Numbered from the stretch's first letter, positions 12,143-25,584 are shown. The stretch is DNA of 64,000 nt from Crocodylus rhombifer (GCA_038503035.1 JAVSML010024022.1:32534-96533), one strand, 5' to 3'. Program-made: numbers and translations. Notes: generated by a model not told the origin, from the sequence alone.

Positions 12143-14330
12143 ATCTATTTCAATCCAGTATAGCTCTTAGCAGATACAGCTGGCAAGTACTAGAAATAAT
12201 GAAGGAAATGTAGAAAGAATTGCACATGCTTTGGGCTTTTGTTTACACGTGCTGTTGTAATTTGTGTAAATTTGCATCTACAATATACTCTATACAAGAT
12301 TAAAATCAATTGGTAAAATAAATTAAATATGACTTCCAATGGCACGAAAGGAAATTCAACTGCCTATATCTTCAAAATAAAAATTAAATAAACCAGGCTT
12401 TTTTATGCATTCAACCCTATATGGTGTAATAACTTGTAAATTAAATCAGTACCCAGGGAATTCCCTAAACAACCATGTTAGGGATTTGTTAGTTTCTCTC
12501 ACCTGTGTACCTAATTAAAGTGCTCATCTGTTGAGATTACAAGAGGTAGGGATTTATAATAGTCTCATGCTTCCATTTTTTGCAGGGCACTCTTAGCTTT
12601 AAGCAAAAGAATTTTGGTCAAAAAGAAGAGGGGTGAGGGAAGAACCTGCACAAAAAAGAAATTGTGTTACTTATCTAAAAAGGTACAAATAACTGAACTC
12701 TCTTCACTGCAGCAATGCTCAATCTGTCAGATGTCAATTTCCATAATTTGCTTTGACTACTAAGCAACAAATCAAATATGCTTTGATATAGTTTATATTT
12801 GATTGTATTATTCCTTTTATTGTTCTTGCAACTGAAAAATACAGTTGCAGAAAGGACACTCTCACAGCCATAGTGCTTGAGAGGGAGGTGATATTGGGCA
12901 CCTGTAGGTATATCAATTATATGTAAACAAATATATTTGTGTTTATCCTGTAGCAGTAACCAAGAAGCATTACAGACCCAAACTGTAGCCGTCTGTTTTC
13001 AGTGTTAAAGTCTTTTGATCAGCATAATCTGTGCAGGGAGGCCAGTCCCATCTAAATGAGCTGGCTCATGGCAGAATAAAGATGGACTAGAGTGATGCAG
13101 ACAGACACTATAATATGCACAGAAAAAACACACTCCCCCTGGGAGTCTGTCTGAAATCTCTGGCTGGAGTGCTGGAAATCCACAATTCCCTCCTGAAACT
13201 CCATGTTAAGTTGTGCAAGCTACAATTTCAGATGAGGAGTACAGGTACAAGACATCATCCTTCAACAAGACATCATCCTTCAACACCAATTAAGTAAGCA
13301 TACATTTTAAGATCTGCTTCTCTCCTGAACATCTGTTTGCATTGTTGATCACAGACTGAATCATCAACTTTCTGTGTCCTCCATATCAATCTCTAAACAT
13401 TAACAGTGCACAACAGTTTTGGAAGGAAAATTTAATATATGGAAAATTTAATATATTTTTAATCCACATTTGTCACAGCAGGACAGATACCTTTAACTGT
13501 ACCCTGCACCATATCAGTGTGGGTAAGACTGATTAGAAACTTCTCTTTTGTAAATCATTCTTCTTCTTTTAAAATTCTAGTTAGCAAAAGTAATAACAGA
13601 TTCAGTCAAAACTGTAAGCTCTCTTTACTCCTAAAGTTAACTCAAAAAATCCTCCTATCAATAAAAACATTTAACTGAAAAAGTGACAGATTAAAGAAAA
13701 GGCTTTATTCTGGAGTGGTTTTGTCCACATAAAAATTGGTTTTGAATACAGAGATTTAATAATAATGCAATAATTTATTTTCTCTGAAACACACTTCAGT
13801 AAGAAAACACAGGGCACGGGTTCACGCAAATGTGTGTTACAATTATAGCATTACTGTTGTAATTCCAGACTTCCCTTTTCTTCCTTTAGAAGAGAGTTGT
13901 TCAACGTGAAGAAGTTGGGGGCTGTACACCAAGCAAGCCACATCAGTGCAAGCCACAGACACTCCAGGCTGCAAGCTGTGCAGATGTCAATGCTTTCTGT
14001 TGCACTTTGTATATGGGGTCCCCCAGCCCCTCCACTCCCCAACCTCCTCACTGCACTGAGTGCACAGGCACCCTGGCTTAATACTCAGCTCCCTAGCTGT
14101 GGGCTCCCCAACTATACTGTGAGGAGCCCTGGGCCACAGGCTCTCCTAGCACTATGGGTTGCAACAAACTGCAATGCACTGCAACCAGAAGGGACAGACA
14201 GCTCAGAGATGCAGGCTGCTCCTACAGTCAGAGAAATGTGTGGGGAATAGCAGCTGAGTAGGAACCTGGGACTGCAAATTAACCCCTCACAGGCTACCAG
14301 TTGTGTGCGGGGCATGAGCCAGGTTGCGGC
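12141..14330. other. unassigned intronic DNA with two tiny tandem duplications
   Basis: Two short tandem duplications are visible: an 18-bp unit 'caagacatcatccttcaa' at about 13248-13283, and a 16-bp unit 'ggaaaatttaatatat' at about 13424-13456. From about 13900 base composition shifts to GC-rich, leading into the LTR-like block. No gene recognised. Confidence 0.4.
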
Positions 14331-15116
14331 TGTTGCCCCGATGGGTTCTATCCCCTGATGTTAGTTTGCGAGAGGGAGAGGTGGACTTGTAAAGGTTCCA
14401 AAACATTTTCTTTTATTTGATCTCTTACTTACGCACCACCAATGTTGATGTGGCTGCGCAGGCAGTTACACCTGGTTCCATCCCAGTTCGGATAAGGGAC
14501 GAACGAACAAACAAAAACAGAACGATGGATCTCGGTTCGGGTGAGGGACGAACGAACAAAACAAAACAATGGTTCTCGGTTCAGGCGAGGGACAAACGAA
14601 CAAAAACAAAATGATGGATCTGAGAACGAAAACTTATGCACCACTGGTGTTGAAGTGGCTGCGCGTTCTGTCCCGGTTCGGATAAGGGACGAATGAACGA
14701 AGAACAAAACGATGGATCCGAGAACAAAAAAAACAAAACGATGGACGAACGGATATGAGCGAGTGCACAAACGATTGCCTAGGCTCCCGGAGGCAGGAGA
14801 AGCCACGGGAGGCTGGCCAGGCCTACCCACTGAGCGGTGACTGCTCTGGCTTCTCTCTGGTGAGCGGTGGATGGTCTACGTCTCTCTTTGCTTCTCTCCC
14901 TGGGCAGAAACTCCACCCTAACTTTTATAGACCAGATGACAAGCCCAATTTCAAGTCCCCGACTGGTCACATTTTCCTGCCAAAATGTTCGCGGGGTTTT
15001 CCCACAGGGGACAGGGTTTCCCCAGCACGTGGCCAGGGGCCATGCAGCAAGCCAAACAGGGCAGATTGTGAGGAGAGTGCTTGATGGCATCTGTTGCTGG
15101 GCAAAGCTGGCAGAGT
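14331..15116 (-). mobile_element. probable solo LTR of an endogenous retrovirus-like element
   Basis: Read on the - strand, the block has a TATA box (TATAAAA, plus coordinates 14923-14929) in a promoter-like setting. About 510 bp downstream is a polyadenylation signal (AATAAA at 14412-14417) followed by a G/T-containing tail. That order suits U3-R-U5 of an LTR. The ends shown use TG...CA on the + strand and are tentative: the flanking GCTGT/GCTGG similarity is weak evidence for a 5-bp duplication. No internal retroviral coding region adjoins it. A tandem-repeat module fills the space between the two signals. Confidence 0.45.
14428..14760. repeat. tandem repeat module inside the LTR-like block
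   Basis: A long unit beginning 'acgcaccaccaatgttgatg' recurs about 203 bp later as 'atgcaccactggtgttgaag', each followed by 'gtggctgcgc' and a 'ggttcggataagggacgaa' segment. Shorter repeats of GGTTCGG..GAGGGACGAACGAAC followed by AAAACGATGGATC occur at about 14487, 14535, 14578 and 14674. The open frames here are repeat artefacts. Confidence 0.85.
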
Positions 15117-16700
15117 CCAGCTGGAGCGTGACAAGTTGGATAGCTCTGCTTTAGAGTGCAGGTAGGATTTTGGAAAGATGCTACGATTTGTATCCTGGAA
15201 ACAGAAGTATTCCTTTTATCCACAAAGCAGATGTAGGATAGCTGGTAGTGACATAAGCCATATTGCTAATGTTTCATCTCTGGTGCAGAAAGGGGTATAT
15301 TTGTGACAAAAGTGTAATTCAAAGCCATTTAATCTTTGGCCTCTCTGACAGAATTGTCAACAAGAACACCATTTACTGTCAATGATGATGTAAACACCTT
15401 CCCTCTAGGAACTGGACTGAGGCTACCAGTTCATTTCACACAGGCCACAAAACAAACAAGAAATGGCAATGATTTGCTTGCCTCAAGATGCAGAATGTTT
15501 GAACCAGTGACCTAGTTGTGAGTGATGCTATTTCTGTACTCTGCTACCAAAATCCTTAGAGCCATCCAAACACTATTACCTTAGTAACTGCTTTAAAACC
15601 ATACATAGATTTGAGAGCTGCAGTTCAGGTTGTAGTTAAGAAGTTTTTGTTTTTGTTTCTACAGCACAAGTTGTTCAGTAGTAAACCCTGAGAGAAATAA
15701 ACACTGTGGTTTTGACTGTTTATCCAGCATCTATTTATAGTATGTTAATCCAAATTTTTCTCTTTACTGATTTCCTGGCACCTTGGGCAGAAGGTAAAAG
15801 TGATCCATTCAGTGAATTGAAAAATTCCCGTTAAGAAACTATACAAAACTTTTAAAGGCGATTTTAGCTGCTTTGTTACAAGTTTAATTCTTGTGAATCA
15901 AATACATTCACATTTTTCCAATACTTTATTTCTTGGGAAGAGATTTTTTCATTGTGTATTTTTGCCATCAAAACAAAAATAGTTAAAATCATATATTTAG
16001 ATTTAATACCTAAGTTTCTTCATTTCATAGAAGCAATATTTCATAACCTCCATACTGCAAATCTCAAAGAGAAATGTAATACTCAAACTAATTTTGTAAA
16101 AAGATTTTAGAGCAATGAAATGGGACTTTATATAATGCTATAGGAGTCAATAACTTAACAGCAATTAAATTTGATGCATTCAGACACTCATTAGTGTACA
16201 GTATAATGGGCTACTCTAATCAACAATGTAAAACCTGAAGTTTTCCCTTAATTTAGAGCCACATCATATTTGCCACTTTCCAGTTACCTTAAAAAACCCA
16301 GTAAGAATAGCTGATCTACAGACATCCATCCATTAAAGATAAACCAAAATGCTTTATTTAAAAAGGTGAAGTCTAAAAACATAAAAAATATGTTTGCAAT
16401 GCAGATCTACAAATAAGTGAAAACCATGGGTAAAGTAACAGACTATTTTTAAAGCCTACTAGGACCAAAGTTCATAGATGTTCCAGGCCAAATTCTTTTT
16501 TTGGATACTTCCATTAGGTGGAGTTATGCCAGCAGAAAACTTGATTTTCTATCGTTCTTAAGTTGATGACATTAAACTCCTAAAAAGTGAAAAAAACCTT
16601 GCATTTTTTACCCTGCATCTTGAAATGGTAAGCAGTATTGCCAACCTATATAAAGGAAATACAAAATTCCTAACTCCTATTATGGTAGGTAACTATTTAA
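15117..16700. other. AT-rich unassigned intronic DNA
   Basis: Single-copy-looking sequence without recognised repeats or coding signals. Confidence 0.4.
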
Positions 16701-19700
16701 AAGATACACATTTTGTAAAATGGTATGCCTACATCCTCAGTTGCTTTCTTTTTTTCTGAAACAAATAACCCATGTCCCAAGTTCAAGTTCCAATTAGCTC
16801 CAATAAATCAGTCTAAGACAATATACTATAGCTGTAATAATAGGCCAAGTTCAAATATATTTCTTACATTCTATCAGGACAATAGAACTGAAAAATCTAG
16901 TGGAAACACTTATGGCTATTTGGAATAGTGATATCCATCGAACTTGGGGTAGAAAACATCTGCAACTGCATCACATTGCATCTCGCTGGGGTTGAGGAAA
17001 TACTGAACATGCTCAGCAACCTTTCTGAAATTCCCAAAAATAAGTATTTTAAATCTGACAGAAAAAGGCAAATAAATCTAGTTTGCTGGCAGGAAGTCAA
17101 GGCCTCTGAGAGGGGTATGATTATGTCCTATGTTCATATTAGGAGAAAACTGCAGCCACAGGATAAAGACATTGCCATACCCGTTCTTTTTGTTTCCATC
17201 TGAAAATCCCCCCATGAGAATGTTCTTGTTGTTCAGCAGACAGACAGCAGGTCATTCTAGCACATCCTCCCCCATCCCATGTGCTTCTCAGTTAGAGAAA
17301 AAGATGAGTTTATCTTCATATAGACAGTTCTGAAGACTTAGCCCATTACTAGTTATATAAGCGTTTAATCTGACATATCAAAACTACAGGGAGGGGAGTT
17401 TGCTCTACCAGAAAACTCTGGGGACAAAACTCTTTGCTTTTCAGGCTATACTAAACAAGAAGAATGACATAACTTAAACCACAGTAATTTGAGATCCAGT
17501 ACTGCCTTACAGCTACCAGATCTCACGAAGAACACAACACAGACCTGTAGAAATTCTAATCCCTAGAAATTTTCCTATAGAGATTTCCATAATTCCTTTC
17601 CATATTATATAAGCTCTTTCTGGAGATCTGACAAGTGGAAACACAAGAAAAATGGCTGTATTATTCCAAGCAAGTGTATTTCAGTCATATACCCAAGTTC
17701 TTTAATGGTTGGTTTAGAAGAGGCAAAGTGTTCCTCTGAAGAGAAAAGGAGAGAGAAAGAGAAAGTGGAGAGAGAAATGTATTGAAAAATTCTCCTCATA
17801 ACCTTGCTCTTCCGATCCTTTTTTCTTCTGATTTTTCTATGTTGGGGAGTTAAGAACCTTCTGTTGAGGGTTTTCAGCAAGGCAATAGAAGTAGGTCAAG
17901 CTTTCACTCTGATTCTTCATTGCATCTCCTGAGACTCGTCTGGATCACAATTTTCAGTGGAAGTGTGCGTGCATGTGTGGGTGGAGGAAGGGTGCTATTT
18001 GGTAGGACAAATTTCTCTGGTCTAGTTATAACACCACTCTGTGATGATTAGGCCAGTATTTTTGGCCTACAAAAGATAAAAAAAAAGGAGTTAACAACCC
18101 CACACTTGCTAGGGAATTCCATAGACAGAGTTGACTGAGATGGATCCAAAGGAATAAACCCAGAACATTTTCTAGAGATGTAATAAGTAATTAACGGATC
18201 CCAGGACCCTTCTTCCTTAGGGAATGGCATCCAATATAAAATGGGGAGTGAAGAAAGTTATGGCTTGACTCTGAAACAGAAACATGAAAGCAATGGCTAC
18301 ACCACAGAGTGGTCTACACTTGATAAAAACAAAGATGGATACTGTAATACTTGTATGAGCATTCTCAAGAATAGAACTTTATTAAGTTTCAACACTTAAT
18401 TATTTAAGATAAAATTATGCACTTCATTCTCCTAGAAAATAAAATGCATTTAAAAATTATGCTGGGATCACCTTCCTATTAGAGACAAATTATTACTGCT
18501 TGACCTGGAGCTGTATTATTGGACTATGTAAACTGTGTTTCATTTCAGAACAATTTTTCCCCACCCACCCTTGCATCCACAAACTGGCCTCAACATGAGG
18601 TCGCATTTCATACAAAACTTCACATCTGTAACCTATTTACACCAAATTCCCTCAATCCCTGGATCTCATAAATAAAAATAAAGTTTCTCCATCTAGAAAG
18701 TAGCACTTAGAACTTTGAAGAGAAGTTAAGGAAACCTATGAAAGAACTTTTGTCCAGTTTGGAGCAATACGTTTGCTGGAATTCTTTTTCAGGAAAAAGA
18801 GTATGACTGGGAAATAAATAGATGTTTTACAACTATGCCTTTAGAAAAATCAGTATCTTTAACTATAAACATTTTGAACTACCTGCTACAAGCAGTTTTA
18901 GAAACAAATCTGCAACAAAAGGCATAGTTATTCTGACAATTTCCCCAATTTTCATCTGGAACCACTTTGAGTTGGCAAGTTTCTAAATTAATGCTTCCCT
19001 CCTCAATACATAACTTAAGTATACAGATTGTCCTGGTGAAGGGGAACATCTTTCTTCTGGAGATCTGGAAATCTTTTCTTTCCAAAGAGCAACGGTCCCA
19101 CAGAAACATCCATTACTCCAATACATATTTATTTAAGGTTCTGATAACAATGGAGCTAATTGTAAAACTCACTCACTTCAGTGATACAATATCAGATTTT
19201 AAGAGAATTGTTCTTAGCAATATTTTGTACACACTGTCTCTGGAACATTTACTGGGACTGATCAAGACTAAAAAAAATCAAAACTCTGCAGTCCATTTTA
19301 AAATTGCTGCCTGATATAATTTTTTAAAGGACCAACAGTATTCTCAGAATTACATGCAACAGAAAAAGACACATCCATGTATCAAGTTCAGAGCCTCAAC
19401 AAGATACAAATTTTGTAGCAGACGAGATTAGCCTTGAACTGCGGTTAGAATTGTTAAGGCTTAATGACTAATATTCCCACGATTAGAGGTTACCAAGTGC
19501 TTGCACAGATTGGTAGCTTGTTCTGTCAAATACATCAGAAAGCACCAAAGTAATGTAGTCTCACACCCACACGCTGATGACTGGTTACACAAACCAAGCA
19601 CTTGGTATAACGTTTTCCTCCAAGTAGCAGCAAGTGAAGAATGCATTGCGTTTCCCCTATCCCCCTAACTTTATGGAACAAATCAAAATGGTTAGCAAGG

Positions 19701-20227
19701 TAATATGAATGTCTAGATGTTTCTGTGCAATAATAAAAAACAGACTTTTAGAGAAGCTAAAGTTTGAACTCACTATCTTCACATTTGTCAGACATGTATA
19801 GGGCTCATGTGAAAAGTGAACTATGATCTATTTTTGTTCTCTTCCTCTTTCATGTTTTCATTAGACAAGACTTTAAGGAAAAGTGTGAATACTGCACACT
19901 ATTCTCAGTAATGTATTCCTTATCAAGGTATTCAGGACAGACTTCCAGCCTTTTTTGGAGCACAGCCCCAATTTGAGATGGACCTGTACCTTGACTCCCT
20001 CAGGCTGCTAGCACTCTTGCCATATCACCTCTTTAATTTTTGTCTATTTCCTTCCGTTTTCTTTTAGGTACTTATATACATTAGCTATTTACATGTTTGC
20101 TATTTTGCTTTCTATATCAGTTTTTTTTTTCCTTCTCAAAACTGCCTCTCTCCCAGTTTGTTCCATACATAAATACAGCTTTCTTCTGCGTCTGCTGAAG
20201 AGCTCCTTCCCATGTCAAATCCCTTTG
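16701..20227. other. AT-rich unassigned intronic DNA
   Basis: Nothing recognised as gene or mobile element. Small open frames, for example 16928-17203 and 18967-19314, show ordinary AT-rich random composition. A conserved noncoding element could be hidden here but cannot be seen from one species. Confidence 0.4.
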
Positions 20228-20703
20228 GAGAAGCTTGGGAAAGATGTGGAGAAGCTTGAGAGAGTCCAAAGGACAGCCACGTGCATAATTACACATCAAG
20301 AGAACAGGCCTTATGAGGAGAGGCTGAGAGACATGGGACTCTTCAGTCTGGACAAGCAAAGGCTCAGGGGAGACTTGGTGGCAACCTTTAAGTATATAAG
20401 GGGTGTGGCATCAGGAACTGGGAGAATGTCTGTTCACCAGGGCACCCCAAGGGAAGACTAGGTCTAATGGTCACAAACTGTTGGAAGACCATTTTAGGCT
20501 GGACATAAGGAAAAACTTCTTTGTCATCCAAGTCTCCAGAGGCTGGAATAGACTCCCTCCAGAAGTGGTGCAAGCACCTACTCTGGATGCTTATCTTGCT
20601 GGGGTCATATGATCCCAACTGACTTCCTGCCCCGTGGGCAGGGGGCTGGACCTGATGATCTTGCAAGGTCCCTTCCAACCCTAATGTCTATGAAATCTAT
20701 GAA
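20228..20703 (+). mobile_element. CR1 3' fragment
   Basis: It encodes the end of ORF2 in broken frames (KDVEKLERVQRTATC at 20237, then RLRGDLVATFKYIRGV, then NGHKLLEDHFRLDIRKNFF, ending DAYLAGVI at 20612). The CR1 3' UTR and tail 'atgtctatgaaatctatgaa' follow. The 5' border repeats 'ggagaagctt' twice (20227 and 20248), a small duplication at the truncation point. It is older than the 5601-8744 copy: frameshift near 20460 and many substitutions. Confidence 0.92.
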
Positions 20704-22990
20704 GTCTCCTTCTCCCTTACTCTAGGTTAACAACAGATGTCACCTGATGTCACATTTCTGCTACCATAAAAATATTTATGGCAGCCCAAAGGGTGAGCAA
20801 ATGGACTTCCCTACTCTTTGTCATGCCACATCAGAGACACAAGAAAAGTCAGTGGCACAAGAAAAAGGTAATCATAACCTGCGCCACTTTGTGACAAACG
20901 TCTCTTTGATCCATGGTGTTCTGGCAGGTGCTCTGAGGGTTAAGGGGCCCAATCTTGTACACCTGATCCTGTACAGGATCAGGCCCCTCAAGTCCCTGGA
21001 GCACATGCCCAGCTTTCCCTACTTACAGAGACCCACCTTGGTATCTACAGGGGTATGTCTCCATAAGAGGAAAAGCTGACATGGGTCTTGGCATAGAGAT
21101 ACAGGACCTAGAGTATCCCCTGTGCCCCATACCTCCATGCTAGAACCTGCTCAATCAGATCCACCCCAAAATATCCAGGGACCTGTCTGGGTAAGTGAGG
21201 AAACCCTGACTTTCCCTGGCAGGTCTGTGGAGATTCTAGGGACACATCTGGGTAAGTGGGGAAAGCCAGACAGGCACTCCCAGGGCTTAAGGGACCTGAT
21301 CCTGCACAGGAATTCCAGGATGTGCAGGATCAGATTTCTCAAGCCACAAATGAACAGGTCACCCACTGTCCCACAGCATTAATGGGTGGGACAATGAGCA
21401 ATGTGCATTTCGCCCAGTGAGGCAGGTCAGCTGTGCTGGGACATGCTGTGACGCAGCTGATCTACATCATTTGGATTCACATCTAACCTCAGTTTTCTTT
21501 CCTCCTCTGTTCTTCCTTTCTTGTAGTTGCCTGTCTCACTATCGCCTTAGTTCACTTTTGCTCTCTTTTTCTCCACTCCATTCCAAGTATATTTTGGCAA
21601 CCTACACTAAAAAGTTGCCAGGGAGAATTCTCTTTAGATCCGATACTGTGCCACTGATTTCAACAAAACCTGAGATTAATAAGTAGGTAGTCCAAGAGTG
21701 ATGGAGAGCTTTGAGTGCCTTCTTTGAAAGAAAGAGAAAGAACATGATTTGCTTCCTGCCATCAAGCTGAATTTCACAAAGCTCTAGGTGCAACCTCCAT
21801 GGGTCAAAGCCAGAAGCCAGCTTTCTTCAGCTGAGACAGCAGTAAGATAAAGAGTGGTCACTGAATACCTTCCTACTATACATTCCTAGGACACCGTCTG
21901 GAACAGCAGTTTCCTGGAACACACTTCTAAATCCTAATATTTGCACTTCTTCTCAGTATTTATTAGATATATACCTTCACTGAAATAAGGGGGCGGGAAA
22001 ATGTACATCCGGGGGGGGGGGGGGGAATACTGTTCCAACGAAAAATGAAAGACAGCCAGAGACATTTAAAAATGCCATGTTCTGTACCTGGCTTCAGCCT
22101 CTCACATGGGGAGCACTCCTGTAATGGGACAATAGTTTCACTGTTCGTCTCTTCTTTAACAGTTGCCTCCACTTTCCCCTGAAATTCTTGAAGGAGCCAG
22201 AGACAAGGGGAAGGAAAGGAGCAGCTCTTGCAAAGCCAAAGAGCACTGTGAGCAGTCACAAGGGACTATTAAAAATTCTCATCCTTATCCTGTGAGAGAC
22301 CCCAAGAGCTTTATATGAGTCAAGAGAAAAAGGATTCAAGTGCCAAGTGACCAGGGAATCCAATTTCTAAAAACTTTTCAGAAAGCCAAAAAAGAAAAAC
22401 AGAAGAAAGAAAAGAAAAAAGCCTGCACTACTGGGGCAAATTAATGTTTAATAAATTGCATTTTGTTGAAGCATTTGTACATCTCTTCTAACAAGAACTG
22501 AGAAGTTTCACAATGTATCATTTGAAATATACAGGGTGGGTTGTAACAAAAGGAAGATTCAAGTGAAGAACTTGAAGTGTGCCTAGATATACCTTCCAGC
22601 ATAACACTGGATCATACCACCCTGGAACTTTTCCACTGTGTTCTCTCCTCTGGTAATGTGCCCTGCCTGCCTCATTTTCTTGTTTAGTTCCCTTCTACGC
22701 TAATGAATAGCTCCCATTACCTGTGCCTCTACAGCAGCTCATAATTTTGCTAAATGAAACTCATTTGATTCTTGTCGGTATCATTCTTGTCAAGATCCTG
22801 AACAGTAGCAGGGAAAACTAACAGAATGATCAGTTTTCACTACCACAGCTTCTGAGAATTATGAGCTCAAAGGCATTTCAAAATCAGATTACAGCACTGC
22901 TTTAACAATTAAAAGCTTAGATGATTCTGAAAAGGGTCAATGGCACTCATCTGGATAGAACAGATTTTTTTCCCTCCTAGAAGTTGGCCT
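20704..22990. other. unassigned intronic DNA with a G-run
   Basis: A short palindromic stretch lies around 20960-20985 (cctgatcctgtacaggatcagg, a near-perfect inverted repeat) with related copies of 'gatcctgcacagg' at about 21298-21332. A run of G occurs at about 22010-22024. No gene recognised. Confidence 0.4.
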
Positions 22991-23803
22991 GTTTCATAGA
23001 TTTCAAAGACATTAGGACTGGAAGGGGCCTCATGAGTTCATCAAGTCCAGTGCCCTGCCCAAGAGGCAGGATGTCAGCTGGGGCCATATGACCCCAGCAA
23101 GATAAGCACCCAAGCATTTCTTAAAGGTATCAAGAGTAGGTGCTTGTACCATTTCTTGGGGGAGACTATTCCAGATTCTGGAGACTTAGATGGTAAAGAA
23201 GTTTTTCCTTATGTCTAATTTAAAACGGTCTTCTAGCAGTTCGTGACCATCAGACCTAGTCTTCCCTTGGGGTGCCCTGGTGAACAGACATTCTCTCAGT
23301 TCCTGATGCTACACCCCTTATATACTTATAGGTTGCCACGAAGTCCCCCCTGCACCTTTGCTTCTCCAGGCTGAAGAGTCCCATGTCTTTCAGCCCCTCC
23401 TCATAAGGCCTGTTCTCTTGACCCCTAATCATGCACTTGGCTCTCCTCTGGACTCTCTCAAGCTTCTCCACATCCTTTCTAAAGTGTGGAGCCCAGAATT
23501 GGATCTAGTACTCCAGCTGTGGCTTCACCAAGGCCAAATAAAGCGGGAGGATGACTTCTTGGGTCTTGCTCGAGATGCATCAGTAGATGCAAGCCAGAGT
23601 TTTATTTGCTTTGCTGGTTGTGGCATTGCATTGGTGGCTCATGTTCATCTTGTGGTCAGTCACGACCCCCAAGTCTCGTTTGGTCATGGTACGAGTGAGT
23701 GTAGCACCGCCAAGCCTATAAGTATGATGTGGGGTTTTTCTCTGTAGGTGGAGCACCTTGAATTTCTCCGTGTTGAATGTCATCAGGTTTTCACCCACCT
23801 TGC
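22991..23803 (-). mobile_element. CR1 3' fragment, same family as 5601-8744
   Basis: The tail is at 22991-23010 (TTTCATAGATTTC) and the body extends to about 23803. It encodes decayed ORF2: GENLMTFNTEKFKVLHL and RDLGVVTDHKMNMSHQC in 23580-23798, and MEKLERVQRRAKCMIRGQENRPYEEGLKDMG in 23256-23471, interrupted by stops and a frame change. The reverse transcriptase core is missing through 5' truncation. Confidence 0.92.
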
Positions 23804-24125
23804 AAGCCTTATTTTAATAAAAATAAGCTTCAGTAATAAATGCACACATTCCCTCATGGTTATGGGCTTTATTCCACTGACGGCAACAGCAATTCTCCCT
23901 TCAGCTTTAGTAGGAGCAGTCAGAATTTAGGTGCAGTACAAATCCAGAGTTATGTTTAAAAACCATTACAAAGTCTCCACAAAAAATGCATTTGTTAAGT
24001 TCCTGAAGAACGATCTCACCCAAACAGATTGTGTGCAATTCACTGCAATGGGAATGGGACTTAATTTTTGACAAGTCAAATGTTAGAATGAAATTTCTCA
24101 TATTTTAAACTACATAAAAACAAGG
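23804..24125. other. unassigned intronic DNA
   Basis: AT-rich sequence between a CR1 and a hAT element; nothing recognised. Confidence 0.4.
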
Positions 24126-24557
24126 ATCTGGACCAGAGGTCAGCAACCCCCGGCACGCGTGCCATTAGGGGCACACAGAGACATTTCTCCTGACATGCCG
24201 GGAGGCACACAAAGAAATCGGTTGTTTTTGTTTGGTTTGTTTTTAAGTTGCTGCTCCAGGCTGTGCAGCCACAAGTTCCAGCCCCGTGGCAGGCACTGGG
24301 GCGGAACCAGAAGAACGCAGGCAGGGACGCTGTCTGTGTTCTACTGCCCTTACCCCTTGCTCCCAGGCTGCCCCCTCCAGCCTGGCTGGCCCCTAGAGGG
24401 AGCTGCCCAGGCAGGCAGACACCCTGTCCCACCTGGGACGGCACTGAGGTTCTGAGTGCTAGGGCCAAGCAGTTGAGACAGGGTCTGGATGGCATGGGGG
24501 AGGCACCGTGGGCAAGCCAGCCCGGTAGGGCCCTTGGGAAGACAGGGGCTGGGCAGG

Positions 24558-25245
24558 AAGTGGGGGCTGCCCAGGGGCTCTGCAGGTTCGAGCTGTGGTG
24601 GGCGGGCAGGTGGGGGTGCCTAGTAGAACCCGTGGTGGGGCATGGCCCAGCCTGCACAGCTCCTCAGGGATGGGCCGCAGCCACCCTGCACACATGGGGA
24701 TGCTGCCCAACTGGGGCAGGATGCTGGGCTCGGGGGCTTCCCTCTCTGGGATCGGCCTCCCTGCACACAAGGCACAGTGCAGGCAGGGCAGAACCATCCC
24801 TGGTGCAGGGGCCTGGCTGCGGGAGGCCCCTGGAGCCTGGGAACAGCCACTGTGGCTGCCTCAGCCTGCCTGGGTCCCGGCATTGCCCACCCGCAGCTCC
24901 CCTCAAGGGACTGGGGCTGGGGCAGGCACTGCACAGAGCCACTGCACTGCAGGCTCCCAGCTGACTTAGTCCTGAGCACCAGCTGCGGCAGCTGTTCCCA
25001 GACCCTGGGGAACAGCCGGCAGCTGCAGCTCCCACTCAATGTACTTGACACACACAGAGACCAAGCAGGGAGCTACCTGAGCCTGGCATCCTGCCCCAGA
25101 TAGGCAGCGTCCCTTCTTGGGCAGGGTGGCTGTGCCCCATCCCTGCAGAGCTGCGCGGCCTGGCTGGGTCCCACCTCCAGTACTGCTGGGCCCCGCACTG
25201 TGGCCTGAGTAGTGGAGCCCTGGAGCAGCCCCCACTCCCCACCTG
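24558..25245. repeat. inverted repeat in hAT core
   Basis: The left arm (about 24558-24731) and right arm (about 25078-25245) are inverted. The best segment pairs 24653-24731 with 25078-25160, sharing 'agggatggg', 'cagccaccctg' and 'tggggcaggatg' in reverse complement. I estimate roughly 80 percent identity in that segment by eye, with the outer part weaker. Confidence 0.75.
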
Positions 25246-25337
25246 ACACCAGCTCTCCTCCAGCTGCAGCCTTCCCAAAGGCCTGGCCAGGCCAGCCTGC
25301 CTGCAGTGACTGCCCCAGTGCCTGCTGCTCCCTGCTC

Positions 25338-25425
25338 CTCATAGTTTCATAGTTAGTAGGGTCGGAAGGGACCTGAGCAGATCATCAAGTCCAACCCCCT
25401 GCTATGGCAGGAAAGGGTACTGGGG
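25338..25425 (-). mobile_element. CR1 3' end, second family
   Basis: This segment is close to the reverse complement of the 3' end at 31400-31498: TAGTTTCATAGTTAGTAGGG, then 'acctgagcagatcatc' and 'ccccctg'. It is a severely 5'-truncated copy lying inside the hAT element at 24134-25746. Confidence 0.9.
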
Positions 25426-25559
25426 TCAGTACTCTCTCCCTCTCTTCCCCCTCATCATAACATGCTTAAGAAGAAAAACATTCACAAGTACAAAGCAGTT
25501 TATTAAGTTTCATTTACTGTCATCAGGTTTTGAATTTTTAGAAAACCTGGTATTTACTG

Positions 25560-25584
25560 TAAAAAAAAAAAAAAAAAAAAAAAA
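25560..25584. repeat. poly-A tract
   Basis: A run of about 24 A residues inside the hAT element, not obviously attached to a retroposon. Confidence 0.9.

Noticed and set aside
14460..14760. CRISPR-like array
   Set aside because: The repeats near 14487-14674 have irregular spacing (about 43-96 bp) and diverged units inside a eukaryotic LTR-like block; there are no constant-length spacers.
24248..25051. Long overlapping open frames on both strands (up to 238 codons)
   Set aside because: They lie in the GC-rich palindromic core of a hAT element, where stop codons are rare; no domain, splice site or codon pattern supports a gene.
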